A stretch of 64,000 nucleotides of DNA from Ensifer sp. WSM1721 (GTDB lineage Bacteria > Pseudomonadota > Alphaproteobacteria > Rhizobiales > Rhizobiaceae). Shown here one piece after another: positions 31,701 to 38,895 of the stretch. The position numbers and the translations under genes were made by a program. The notes beneath the pieces are model-generated. The model was not told where the DNA came from. It saw only the letters and a list, made by a program, of their open reading frames with translations, and made no database searches. The stretch spans positions 1,054,001 through 1,118,000 of the forward strand of contig NZ_CP165782.1 in the NCBI RefSeq assembly GCF_000513895.2, read 5' to 3'. How positions within the stretch are numbered: position 1 is the stretch's first letter; the number at the start of each line of letters is the position of its first letter.

Positions 31701-32165
31701 ATGACGGCAGATCTCGAAATCCGTAAGGCCAGTCGCGGGGATTTGCCGGCGATCGTCGCCCTGTTTGCGAATGATCGCCTCGGCGGGCACGGTGATACGA
31801 CAGATGCGGCAGCCTTCGACGATTACGTCTCGGCCTTCGAGAAGATCGAGGCTTCAGCGCACCAGGCGCTTTACGTTGCATGCCTTAACGGGGAAGTCGT
31901 CGGCACCTTCCAGACGGCGGTCTCCACCTCGCTGCCCGCGCGCGGCAGCTCAAGCCTGATCATTGAAGCCGTGCAGACGCGTGAGGACATGCGCGGCCGC
32001 GGCATCGGCGAGCGCATGGTTCGCCACGCGATCGCCGAAGCACGTGAGAAGGGCGCGGCAAAGGTGCGGCTTACCTCGAACATCGCTCGAATCGATGCGC
32101 ATCGCTTCTACGAACGCCTCGGTTTCGAGCGCAGCCATTTCGGCTTCAAGATGCAAGTGAAATGA
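31701..32165 (+). CDS. GNAT family N-acetyltransferase
   Basis: 154 residues. The core motif is LIIEAVQTREDMRGRGIGERMVRHAI (R-G-x-G-I-G) and the C-terminal one RIDAHRFYERLGFERSHFGFK. It is the second GNAT in a row after gatB, but the two share little sequence beyond the fold, so they are not a recent tandem duplication. Substrate unknown. ATG 31701 follows GGGGTGCGAA, a weak ribosome site. Confidence 0.85.
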   Translation: MTADLEIRKASRGDLPAIVALFANDRLGGHGDTTDAAAFDDYVSAFEKIEASAHQALYVACLNGEVVGTFQTAVSTSLPARGSSSLIIEAVQTREDMRGRGIGERMVRHAIAEAREKGAAKVRLTSNIARIDAHRFYERLGFERSHFGFKMQVK

Positions 32166-32262
32166 CGGCGGAATCACTGGACACGGCGGAAGCGGCGCGG
32201 CATAAGCGGGAGCGACATGTTGAAACCCGGCTGCCTCCGACGGCCGGTAAGGGACGAAGCCT

Positions 32263-32661
32263 ATGAAGAAGCTCCTGCTGCAGATTTTCACCTGGTGGAA
32301 CGGACAGACGATCGGTACGCGCTTTCACACCTGGCGCAACGGCCAGCGCGTCGGCGAAGACGAGTTCGGCAACGTTTATTACCAGGGCGGCCAGGACTCG
32401 GAGGGCCGGACGCGCCGTTGGGTGATCTACAACGGCCCTGCCGAGGCGTCGGCGATCCCGCCGGGCTGGCACGGCTGGATGCATCACCGCACGGACATTT
32501 CCCCGGCCGACGAAAAATATACTGCGCGCGAGTGGCAGGAGCCGCATCGCCCGAACCCGACCGGTACGCCCAACGCCTATCGCCCGAAGGGCTCGCTTGC
32601 CAGCGCTGGCCTGCGCCCGCGCGTGACCGGCGATTACGACGCCTGGACGCCGCGCTCCTGA
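32263..32661 (+). CDS. NADH:ubiquinone oxidoreductase NDUFA12 family protein
   Basis: 132 residues matching the NDUFA12/B17.2 accessory subunit of complex I: FTWWNGQTIGTRFHTWRNG, VGEDEFGNVYYQ, RRWVIYNG and the PPGWHGWMHHRTD motif. In alphaproteobacteria this is a bona fide peripheral subunit of respiratory complex I, although its gene lies outside the nuo cluster as here. ATG 32263. The DUF2155 gene follows in the same orientation, the usual alphaproteobacterial pairing. Confidence 0.92.
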   Translation: MKKLLLQIFTWWNGQTIGTRFHTWRNGQRVGEDEFGNVYYQGGQDSEGRTRRWVIYNGPAEASAIPPGWHGWMHHRTDISPADEKYTAREWQEPHRPNPTGTPNAYRPKGSLASAGLRPRVTGDYDAWTPRS

Positions 32662-32797
32662 GGCGGGATGAGGAAGGCGGCTCGTTCGCGCCCATACTGA
32701 CATCTCTACTTGTGGGGTCGATCACGCCGCAGCCACATTTCGGGTTTAGCGCGTGAAGCCTATCCGGAAAAATAGCAACACGCAGGGATTGGTGGTA

Positions 32798-33250
32798 ATG
32801 GCAGGTTTCTGTCTGAGGAATTCGATAGGCCGGATGACGCGGAATGCGGTTGCTGCCCTTCTCCTCACCCTACCGCTGATCTCCACCGTCGAGCCGGCAC
32901 AGGCCACCCGCCTTTCGAACGCCGTTGCGGTCTTCTCCGGAATCGACAAGATCACCGGCCGCATCACCAGCTTCGACGTCTATATCGGCGAGACCGTGCA
33001 GTTCGGGGCTCTGCAGGTGACGCCGCGTGTCTGCTACAGCCGCGACGAGACCGAGGCGCCGAAGACGACCACGTTCGTGGAAGTTGACGAGATCACCCTC
33101 GACCGCAAGATCCGCCGCATCTTTACCGGCTGGATGTTCGCCGACAGTCCCGGCCTCAACGCCGTCGAGCATCCCGTCTATGACGTTTGGCTGGAGTCCT
33201 GCAAGACGAACTCCGATGTGCCGCCGCCGGATACCGCTGCGAAGCAATAA
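32798..33250 (+). CDS. DUF2155 family exported protein
   Basis: About 150 residues with an N-terminal hydrophobic export signal (AVAALLLTLPLISTVEPAQA) and the DUF2155 core (FDVYIGETVQFGALQVTPRVCYSR, IFTGWMFADSPGLNAVEHPVYDVWL, ESCK). Two cysteines in the mature part could form a disulfide. Function unknown, periplasmic by prediction. Start uncertain: GTG 32753, ATG 32798 and ATG 32834 are all in frame; the last gives the shortest signal peptide. Confidence 0.83.
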   Translation: MAGFCLRNSIGRMTRNAVAALLLTLPLISTVEPAQATRLSNAVAVFSGIDKITGRITSFDVYIGETVQFGALQVTPRVCYSRDETEAPKTTTFVEVDEITLDRKIRRIFTGWMFADSPGLNAVEHPVYDVWLESCKTNSDVPPPDTAAKQ

Positions 33251-33260
33251 TCCGATTAAG

Positions 33261-33374
33261 GCGCCGCGCGTCTTTTCGGCTGCACAAACGTCACTGCAGC
33301 TCGCGGATCGACCTGATAAGTTAGCGCGGGATGCGGGCGGAAAACCGCGCACACTTTTCCTCATCCCGCGCTAA
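33261..33374. repeat. Rhizobial intergenic mosaic (RIME-like) element
   Basis: The left part (33261-33300) matches 38711-38750 in this window at about 32 of 40 positions, sharing GCGCCG-GCGTCTTTTCGG. The right part is a perfect 13-base inverted repeat (TTAGCGCGGGATG 33321-33333 and CATCCCGCGCTAA 33362-33374) around a G+C-rich core with CACACTTTTCC. I recognise it as the palindromic element scattered through Sinorhizobium intergenic DNA. It supplies the stop codon of aat and probably terminates both convergent transcripts. Confidence 0.75.
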
Positions 33375-33985
33375 AAATCGAGATTCGGCGAAGCGATTGC
33401 TCGCGCAAGCAGCACGTCATATTCCGCCTTCGACACGTCGATCGCGCCGAACGACTTCAGGTGCTCGGTCGTAAATTGCGTGTCGAGGAGCTGGAAGCCC
33501 CTTGCTTTCAACCGCTCGACCAGATGGACGAGACAGATCTTGGAGGCGTCGGTGCGCAACGAGAACATGCTCTCGCCGAAGAAGGCTGCGCCGAGCGAGA
33601 CGCCGTAGAGGCCGCCGACGAGCGTGCTTCCTTCCCATGCCTCCACGCTATGAGCGTAGCCCATGCGGTGCAACGCCGTGTAAAGCGTTCGGATCTTCTC
33701 GTTGATCCAGGTGGTCGGCCTATCGGGTGCCGGCCGCGCGCATCCCTCGATCACCGCTTCGAAGGCGGTGTCGTAGCGAATGTCGAAGGGGCGTTTGCGA
33801 ATTGTCTTGGCGAGGCGGCGCGAGACATGAAAGCGATCCAGCGGAATGACGCCGCGGATCTCCGGCTCGACCCAGAAGAGTTCCGGGTCGTCGGCCGAGT
33901 CGGCCATCGGAAACAGGCCGATGGAATAGGCGCGCAACAACATGTCCGGCGTGATTTCCGGGTGTTTGCTGCGCGGTCCTTTCAA
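33371..33985 (-). CDS. aat: Leucyl/phenylalanyl-tRNA--protein transferase
   Basis: 204-residue N-end-rule enzyme that adds Leu or Phe to proteins with N-terminal Arg or Lys. Conserved stretches: [64 protein letters not shown] (in parts), and [16 protein letters not shown]. Its TAG stop lies inside the RIME-like repeat. It starts only 9 bp after the accC stop, so it is likely the last gene of accB-accC-aat. Confidence 0.94.
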   Translation of the reverse strand: MKGPRSKHPEITPDMLLRAYSIGLFPMADSADDPELFWVEPEIRGVIPLDRFHVSRRLAKTIRKRPFDIRYDTAFEAVIEGCARPAPDRPTTWINEKIRTLYTALHRMGYAHSVEAWEGSTLVGGLYGVSLGAAFFGESMFSLRTDASKICLVHLVERLKARGFQLLDTQFTTEHLKSFGAIDVSKAEYDVLLARAIASPNLDF

Positions 33986-33994
33986 TCTCGTACC

Positions 33995-35338
33995 CTAGGC
34001 GGACGTTGCGGCCAGATGATGCTCCAGCCAATGGATGTCGTAGTCGCCGTTGGCGATATCCTGATTGTTTATCAGGTCCTGGAAAAGCGGCAAGGTCGTC
34101 TTGATGCCATCGATGACGAACTCGTCCAGGACACGGCGCAGACGCATCATGCATTCCACGCGCGTCCGCCCGTGAACGATCAGTTTTCCGATCAGGCTGT
34201 CGTAATAGGGCGGGATGCGGTAGCCCTGGTAGGCGCCGCTGTCGACGCGCACGCCGAGCCCGCCCGGCGCATGGAAATGCGTGATCGTGCCCGGGGAGGG
34301 GACGAATGTACGCGGATCCTCCGCATTGATGCGGCATTCGATGGCGTGACCGGAAAAGACGACGTCTTCCTGTGTGACCGAGAGGCCGGCTCCGGAGGCG
34401 ACGCGAATCTGCTCATGCACGAGGTCGATGCCGGTGATCGCTTCAGTGATCGGATGTTCCACCTGCAGGCGGGTGTTCATCTCGATGAAGTAGAACTCAC
34501 CGTTTTCATAGAGGAACTCGATCGTGCCGGCGCCGCGATATTTCAGTTTCTTCATCGCGTCGGCGCAGATCTGGCCGATCTTCATGCGCTGCTCGACGTT
34601 GAGGGCCGGGGAGTTTGCCTCTTCCCAGACCTTCTGGTGGCGGCGCTGCAGCGAGCAGTCGCGTTCGCCGAGATGGATGGCGTTGCCTTCGCCATCACCG
34701 ACGATCTGAATTTCGATGTGGCGCGGCTTGCCGAGGAATTTCTCCATATAGACCGCGTCGTTGCCGAAGGCCGCAGCCGCTTCGGAGCGCGCCGTGGCGA
34801 CGGCGTGCTCGAGATCAGCTTCGGTCCTTGCAACCTTCATGCCGCGGCCGCCGCCGCCCGCCGTCGCCTTGATCAGGACCGGAAAGCCGATCTCGCGCGC
34901 TACCCTAAGAGCGTTCTCGGGCTTCACTTCGCCGTCGGAACCGGGAACGACCGGAATGCCGAGCTCTTCCGCCGTCTTCTTGGCGGTGATCTTGTCGCCC
35001 ATGAGGCGGATATGCTCGGCGGTCGGGCCGATGAAGGTGATACCATGCGCATCGAGGATGTCGGCGAACTTGGCGTTCTCCGAGAGGAAGCCGTAGCCTG
35101 GATGCACCGCGTCCGCGCCGGTGATCTCGCAGGCGGCAACGATCTGATGGATGTTCAGGTAGCTTTCGCGCGAGGGCGGCGGCCCGATGCAGACGCTCTC
35201 GTCCGCGAGCCGCACATGCATGGCGTCGCTATCGGCCGTCGAGTGGACGGCAACGGTCGCGATACCAAGCTCCTTGCAGGCGCGCAGCACCCGCAGAGCG
35301 ATCTCGCCGCGATTGGCAATGAGGATTTTCGAGATCAT
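33995..35338 (-). CDS. accC: Acetyl-CoA carboxylase, biotin carboxylase subunit
   Basis: 447-residue ATP-grasp enzyme carboxylating biotin on Acc[21 protein letters not shown] at the start, the glycine-rich ATP lid [14 protein letters not shown], the [17 protein letters not shown] stretch and [20 protein letters not shown] are all intact. ATG 35338 is preferred to a TTG two codons earlier. accB ends 10 bp upstream, so the two are cotranscribed as usual. Confidence 0.96.
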   Translation of the reverse strand: MISKILIANRGEIALRVLRACKELGIATVAVHSTADSDAMHVRLADESVCIGPPPSRESYLNIHQIVAACEITGADAVHPGYGFLSENAKFADILDAHGITFIGPTAEHIRLMGDKITAKKTAEELGIPVVPGSDGEVKPENALRVAREIGFPVLIKATAGGGGRGMKVARTEADLEHAVATARSEAAAAFGNDAVYMEKFLGKPRHIEIQIVGDGEGNAIHLGERDCSLQRRHQKVWEEANSPALNVEQRMKIGQICADAMKKLKYRGAGTIEFLYENGEFYFIEMNTRLQVEHPITEAITGIDLVHEQIRVASGAGLSVTQEDVVFSGHAIECRINAEDPRTFVPSPGTITHFHAPGGLGVRVDSGAYQGYRIPPYYDSLIGKLIVHGRTRVECMMRLRRVLDEFVIDGIKTTLPLFQDLINNQDIANGDYDIHWLEHHLAATSA

Positions 35339-35348
35339 CGCCAATGCC

Positions 35349-35822
35349 TTATTCGATCACGATCAGGGGTTCGCCATATTCGACCGGGGCCGCGTCCTGC
35401 ACGAGAATTTCGGTCACCTTGCCGGCACGGGGCGCCGGAATCTGGTTCATCGTCTTCATCGCTTCGATGATCAGGATCGTCTGGCCTTCCTTGACCGTTG
35501 CGCCGACCTCGATGAAGGGACGAGCGCCCGGAGCAGGCGCGAGATAGGCCGTGCCGACCATCGGGGCCGTGACGGCGTTCTTGGCGTTATGGCCGCCTTG
35601 GACAGCTGCCGGGGCGGCAGGCGCAGGCTGCGCCGCGACAGCGGCCGGCGCCTGGTAGGCGGGCATCGCCGGCATGGACATCGCAACAGGTGTGCCATTC
35701 CGCGAAACGCGGATGCGCAGATCGTCCTGTTCCACCTCAATCTCGGTCAGGTCGGTATCGTTCAGGATATTGGCGAGATCGCGGATCAGCGCCTGATCGA
35801 TACCCGGTTTCTTGTCAGCCAT
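35349..35822 (-). CDS. accB: Biotin carboxyl carrier protein
   Basis: 157 residues. The C-terminal biotinyl domain carries the attachment Lys in [10 protein letters not shown] and [17 protein letters not shown]; the N-terminal part is helical, joined by a Pro/Ala-rich linker (about residues 50-80). It shuttles carboxybiotin between AccC and the AccA/AccD transferase in fatty acid synthesis. aroQ is 23 bp upstream on the same strand. Confidence 0.96.
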   Translation of the reverse strand: MADKKPGIDQALIRDLANILNDTDLTEIEVEQDDLRIRVSRNGTPVAMSMPAMPAYQAPAAVAAQPAPAAPAAVQGGHNAKNAVTAPMVGTAYLAPAPGARPFIEVGATVKEGQTILIIEAMKTMNQIPAPRAGKVTEILVQDAAPVEYGEPLIVIE

Positions 35823-35845
35823 GGGATATGAGCCTCGTGTTCTTC

Positions 35846-36292
35846 TTATTTGGACTTTTCCGTCAGGTTCTTTAGCGCATGCAGCGCCAGAATGTAACTC
35901 TGCGCGCCGAAACCGCAGATGACGCCCTTGACGGCCGGCGCGATCATCGACTTGTGCCGAAATTCCTCGCGCGCATGAATGTTGGAAAGATGCAGTTCCA
36001 CCACGGGAACGGCGATCGCACGGATCGCGTCGTGCATGGCGATCGACGTATGCCCGTAAGCCGCCGGATTGATAGCGATGCCTGCGGCCTTCTCGCCGGC
36101 CTCGTGCAGCCAGTCGACCAGTGTGCCTTCATGGTTCGATTGCCGGAAATCGACATCGAAGCCCAACTGCTTTCCCTCCGCTTTGCACATGGCCTCGATG
36201 TCGGCCAGCGTCTGGCCGCCATAGATGCCCGGCTCACGCTTGCCGAGGGCATTCAGGTTTGGGCCGTTCAGCACGAAAATCGTCGAGGACAT
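35846..36292 (-). CDS. aroQ: 3-dehydroquinate dehydratase, type II
   Basis: 148-residue dodecameric-type dehydratase of the shikimate pathway. The catalytic Tyr lies in LGKREPGIYGGQTL, the mobile loop is complete, and NPAAYGHTSIAMHDA plus VVELHLSNIHAREEFR complete the active site. First gene of aroQ-accB-accC-aat on the minus strand, the standard alphaproteobacterial order. Confidence 0.95.
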   Translation of the reverse strand: MSSTIFVLNGPNLNALGKREPGIYGGQTLADIEAMCKAEGKQLGFDVDFRQSNHEGTLVDWLHEAGEKAAGIAINPAAYGHTSIAMHDAIRAIAVPVVELHLSNIHAREEFRHKSMIAPAVKGVICGFGAQSYILALHALKNLTEKSK

Positions 36293-36448
36293 AAGGGATT
36301 CCGGTCCGATAATGGAGGGTTACCTATAGACTGATGGTTTCGTGAGGGAAAGCCCCCCGGTTTTTCCCGGGATTTGTCCACAAGCCGCAGAGGTTTCGGG
36401 GAAGGCGCCCCTTAGGACACCTTGGTGCGAAGGTCTCTCGTGAGGGCG

Positions 36449-37216
36449 TCAGCAGATCGTCTTCCCGCACTCGCGCATGTTGCTCACCTTCGTTGCGATC
36501 TCGGTGACGCCGACGGCGCCGAACACAGCCTCGTTGCCGACGACATAGGAGGGAGTTCCTGTGATGCCGAGATCGTTGGCGAGCGTATAGGCCTCGCGCA
36601 CAGCCGCGTCATAGGACGCGTCTTCCATCTTCTCGCGCAATTGTTCTTCCGTTACGCCGAGTTTGGCGGCCACGGCAATTGCAGTCTCCTCCGTTGCGCG
36701 CTCCTCGCCGCCGAGCAGGGCGCGATGGAAATCGCCGTATTTTTCCGGAGCAATCGCGCGGAACGCGGCGCTGACCTTGTGGGCGGCAAGCGAATCGGGA
36801 CCGAGGATCGGGAGCTCTTTTAGCACGAAACGGACGTTCTTGTCCTTGGCGAGGATCTCATCCATATCGGAGAGCGCCCGTTTGCAGTAGCCGCAATTGT
36901 AGTCGAAGAATTCGACGATGGTGACGTCGCCCTCAGGATTGCCGAGCGCCACGTCATAGGAGGAGTTGAAGATCGCCTCTTTATTGTTGGCGATCGCCGC
37001 CTGGGCGGCTTCCTGCTGTTTGGCGCGCTGTTTGGTGGAAAGCGCTTCCTGGACTTCCAGCATGATTTCGGGATTGGCGAGCAGGTATTCCTTGATGAAG
37101 GCGCCGAACTCTTCCTTTTGCTTCGCATCGAGTGCGGCCGCGGACTGGGGCAGGGCGACTCCGGCAGCAATTGCGATCAGCGCTCCTGCGGCGGCCATCT
37201 TCATCTTGAGCGTCAT
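36449..37216 (-). CDS. DsbA family thiol-disulfide oxidoreductase
   Basis: 255-residue periplasmic protein: signal peptide (KMAAAGALIAIAAGVALPQSAAA, read in parts), a helical N-terminal segment typical of the alphaproteobacterial DsbA2/ScsC-like group, and the redox site FFDYNCGYCKRAL (CGYC). The cis-Pro loop is GITGTPSYVVG. Two more Cys near the C-terminus (ECGKTIC) are unusual and could form a structural disulfide. ATG 37216 follows GAGGAAAGA. Likely oxidises or isomerises cysteines of exported proteins. Confidence 0.9.
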   Translation of the reverse strand: MTLKMKMAAAGALIAIAAGVALPQSAAALDAKQKEEFGAFIKEYLLANPEIMLEVQEALSTKQRAKQQEAAQAAIANNKEAIFNSSYDVALGNPEGDVTIVEFFDYNCGYCKRALSDMDEILAKDKNVRFVLKELPILGPDSLAAHKVSAAFRAIAPEKYGDFHRALLGGEERATEETAIAVAAKLGVTEEQLREKMEDASYDAAVREAYTLANDLGITGTPSYVVGNEAVFGAVGVTEIATKVSNMRECGKTIC

Positions 37217-37458
37217 TCTTTCCTCGTTGTCTTTCCGTCTTATTCGTCGTCGATTTTCGCACTGCCGCGTCGATGCGCCTGTTTGAAAGACAACGACCCG
37301 TAACCCTGCGCTGATTTGCTGCGAGCATAGGGCGCGCCGGCGCGAAACGAAACGGCAAAATCGGCCGAATTGCGGCGGTCGCATACTTGTGAAGCGGGAA
37401 GCGATCGGGCAAAGGGTCTGGTGTCAACGAACTCGCGAGGACCTCGCCATTGGTAGAG

Positions 37459-38607
37459 ATGTCGAAACGCAGCGCTGTGGAGCCATTCCACGCCATGGAT
37501 GTGTTGGCCGAGGCCACCCGGCGGCGCGACGCTGGGCACCCGGTCATTTCGATGGCGGTCGGTCAGCCGTCGCACCCGGCTCCAAAGGCGGCACTTGAGG
37601 CGGCGAGGCGTGCGCTCGAGCACGGACGCCTAGGCTATACGGATGCCCTCGGCACGCTGTCCTTGAAGCGGGCGATTGCCGCTCACTACCGCAGCCGGCA
37701 TGGCATCACGGTCGACCCGCAGCGGATCGCGATAACGACCGGATCGTCGGCGGGCTTCAACCTCGCTTTTCTCGCCCTCTTCGATCCGGGCGATTGCGTC
37801 GCCATCGCGCGGCCGGGATATCCGGCCTATCGGAACATTATGACGGCGCTCGGCCTCGACGTGATCGAGATCGAAGCAAATGCCGAGACCGGCTTCACCT
37901 TGACACCGGACAATCTTGAACGCGCCGCGGCGCGTGCCGGCAAGCCGCTCAAGGGCATCCTTCTCGCAAGTCCGGCCAACCCTACCGGAACGGTTACGGG
38001 CAAGGCACGGCTGAAAGCATTGGCCGACTATTGTCGCGCGCAGTCGATCGCCTTCATTTCCGACGAGATCTACCACGGCCTGACCTTTGCCGGCGAGGAG
38101 ACCACCGCGCTGGAGGTTGCCGACGACGCGATCGTCATCAACTCCTTCTCGAAATATTATTGCATGACCGGTTGGCGCATCGGGTGGATGGTGCTTCCGG
38201 AGGCGCAGGTTCGCGCGTTCGAGCGCATCGCGCAGAGTCTCTACATCTCGCCACCGGAAATCTCCCAGATTGCCGCGGAAGCGGCACTCGGCGCCCATGA
38301 GGAACTCGACGGCTATAAGCAGGCTTATGCCGCGAACCGTGAGCTTCTGCTCGAACGGCTGCCGCGCATAGGCCTTTCGATTGCATCTCCGATGGACGGC
38401 GCCTTCTATGCCTATGTGGATGTGAGCCGCTTCACGAATGACAGCATGGCCTTTGCTCGGCGCATGCTTGCCGAAATCAACGTCGCCGCGACACCCGGCT
38501 TCGACTTCGATCCGGTCGAAGGGCATCGCACAATGCGCTTTTCCTATGCGGGGTCGACCGCCGAGATGGCGGAGGCGATGGAGCGCATTGCACGCTGGCT
38601 GGCATAA
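37459..38607 (+). CDS. PLP-dependent aminotransferase, class I/II
   Basis: About 382 residues of fold-type I aminotransferase. PLP Lys in NSFSKYYCMTGWRIGWMV; ASPANPTGTV and ISDEIYHGL hold the Asn and Asp/Tyr that contact the cofactor; the C-terminal Arg is in MRFSYAG. Best guess is an aspartate/aromatic-type family I enzyme of the AspC/AraT group; substrate not determinable. ATG 37459 is used; a TTG three codons earlier (37450) is in frame and has GAGGA upstream. Confidence 0.88.
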   Translation: MSKRSAVEPFHAMDVLAEATRRRDAGHPVISMAVGQPSHPAPKAALEAARRALEHGRLGYTDALGTLSLKRAIAAHYRSRHGITVDPQRIAITTGSSAGFNLAFLALFDPGDCVAIARPGYPAYRNIMTALGLDVIEIEANAETGFTLTPDNLERAAARAGKPLKGILLASPANPTGTVTGKARLKALADYCRAQSIAFISDEIYHGLTFAGEETTALEVADDAIVINSFSKYYCMTGWRIGWMVLPEAQVRAFERIAQSLYISPPEISQIAAEAALGAHEELDGYKQAYAANRELLLERLPRIGLSIASPMDGAFYAYVDVSRFTNDSMAFARRMLAEINVAATPGFDFDPVEGHRTMRFSYAGSTAEMAEAMERIARWLA

Positions 38608-38608
38608 T

Positions 38609-38808
38609 GCATGTCGCCCAAAAGTGTGCAGCGGTTTGGGGCGACGACATGCACAAAACAAAGACCTGAAGCACGTCGCACGAATTCGATTGAGCGCGAC
38701 GCGCCTTACTGCGCCGTGCGTCTTTTCGGACGAACAAAGGGCGCTGTAGCACTTTGAATTGCTGCATGTTTTTGTCCTTATATCGGGTAGGATTAAGAAA
38801 ACATGCAG
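38609..38808. repeat. Compound palindromic intergenic repeat
   Basis: Three units in one 200-bp stretch. First, an imperfect hairpin (GCATGTCG at 38609-38616 with CGACATGC at 38645-38652). Second, the module at 38711-38750 shared with 33261-33300. Third, an inverted repeat (CTGCATGTTTT 38762-38772 with AAAACATGCAG 38798-38808). All resemble rhizobial intergenic mosaic elements. No gene in 38608-38895. Confidence 0.7.
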
Positions 38809-38845
38809 TTGGCGGCCGGCGCGCAAGCACGTCGTCGGCAGCCAT

Positions 38846-38872
38846 GAAAAAAGCCCGGATCGCTCCGGGCTC
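38846..38872 (-). terminator. rne terminator
   Basis: On the minus strand an eight-base stem (AGCCCGGA with TCCGGGCT, four-base loop) is followed by TTTTTTC. It begins 24 bases after the rne stop and is a textbook intrinsic terminator. Confidence 0.85.
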
Positions 38873-38895
38873 TTTCACGCAACTTGTCGCTTGTC

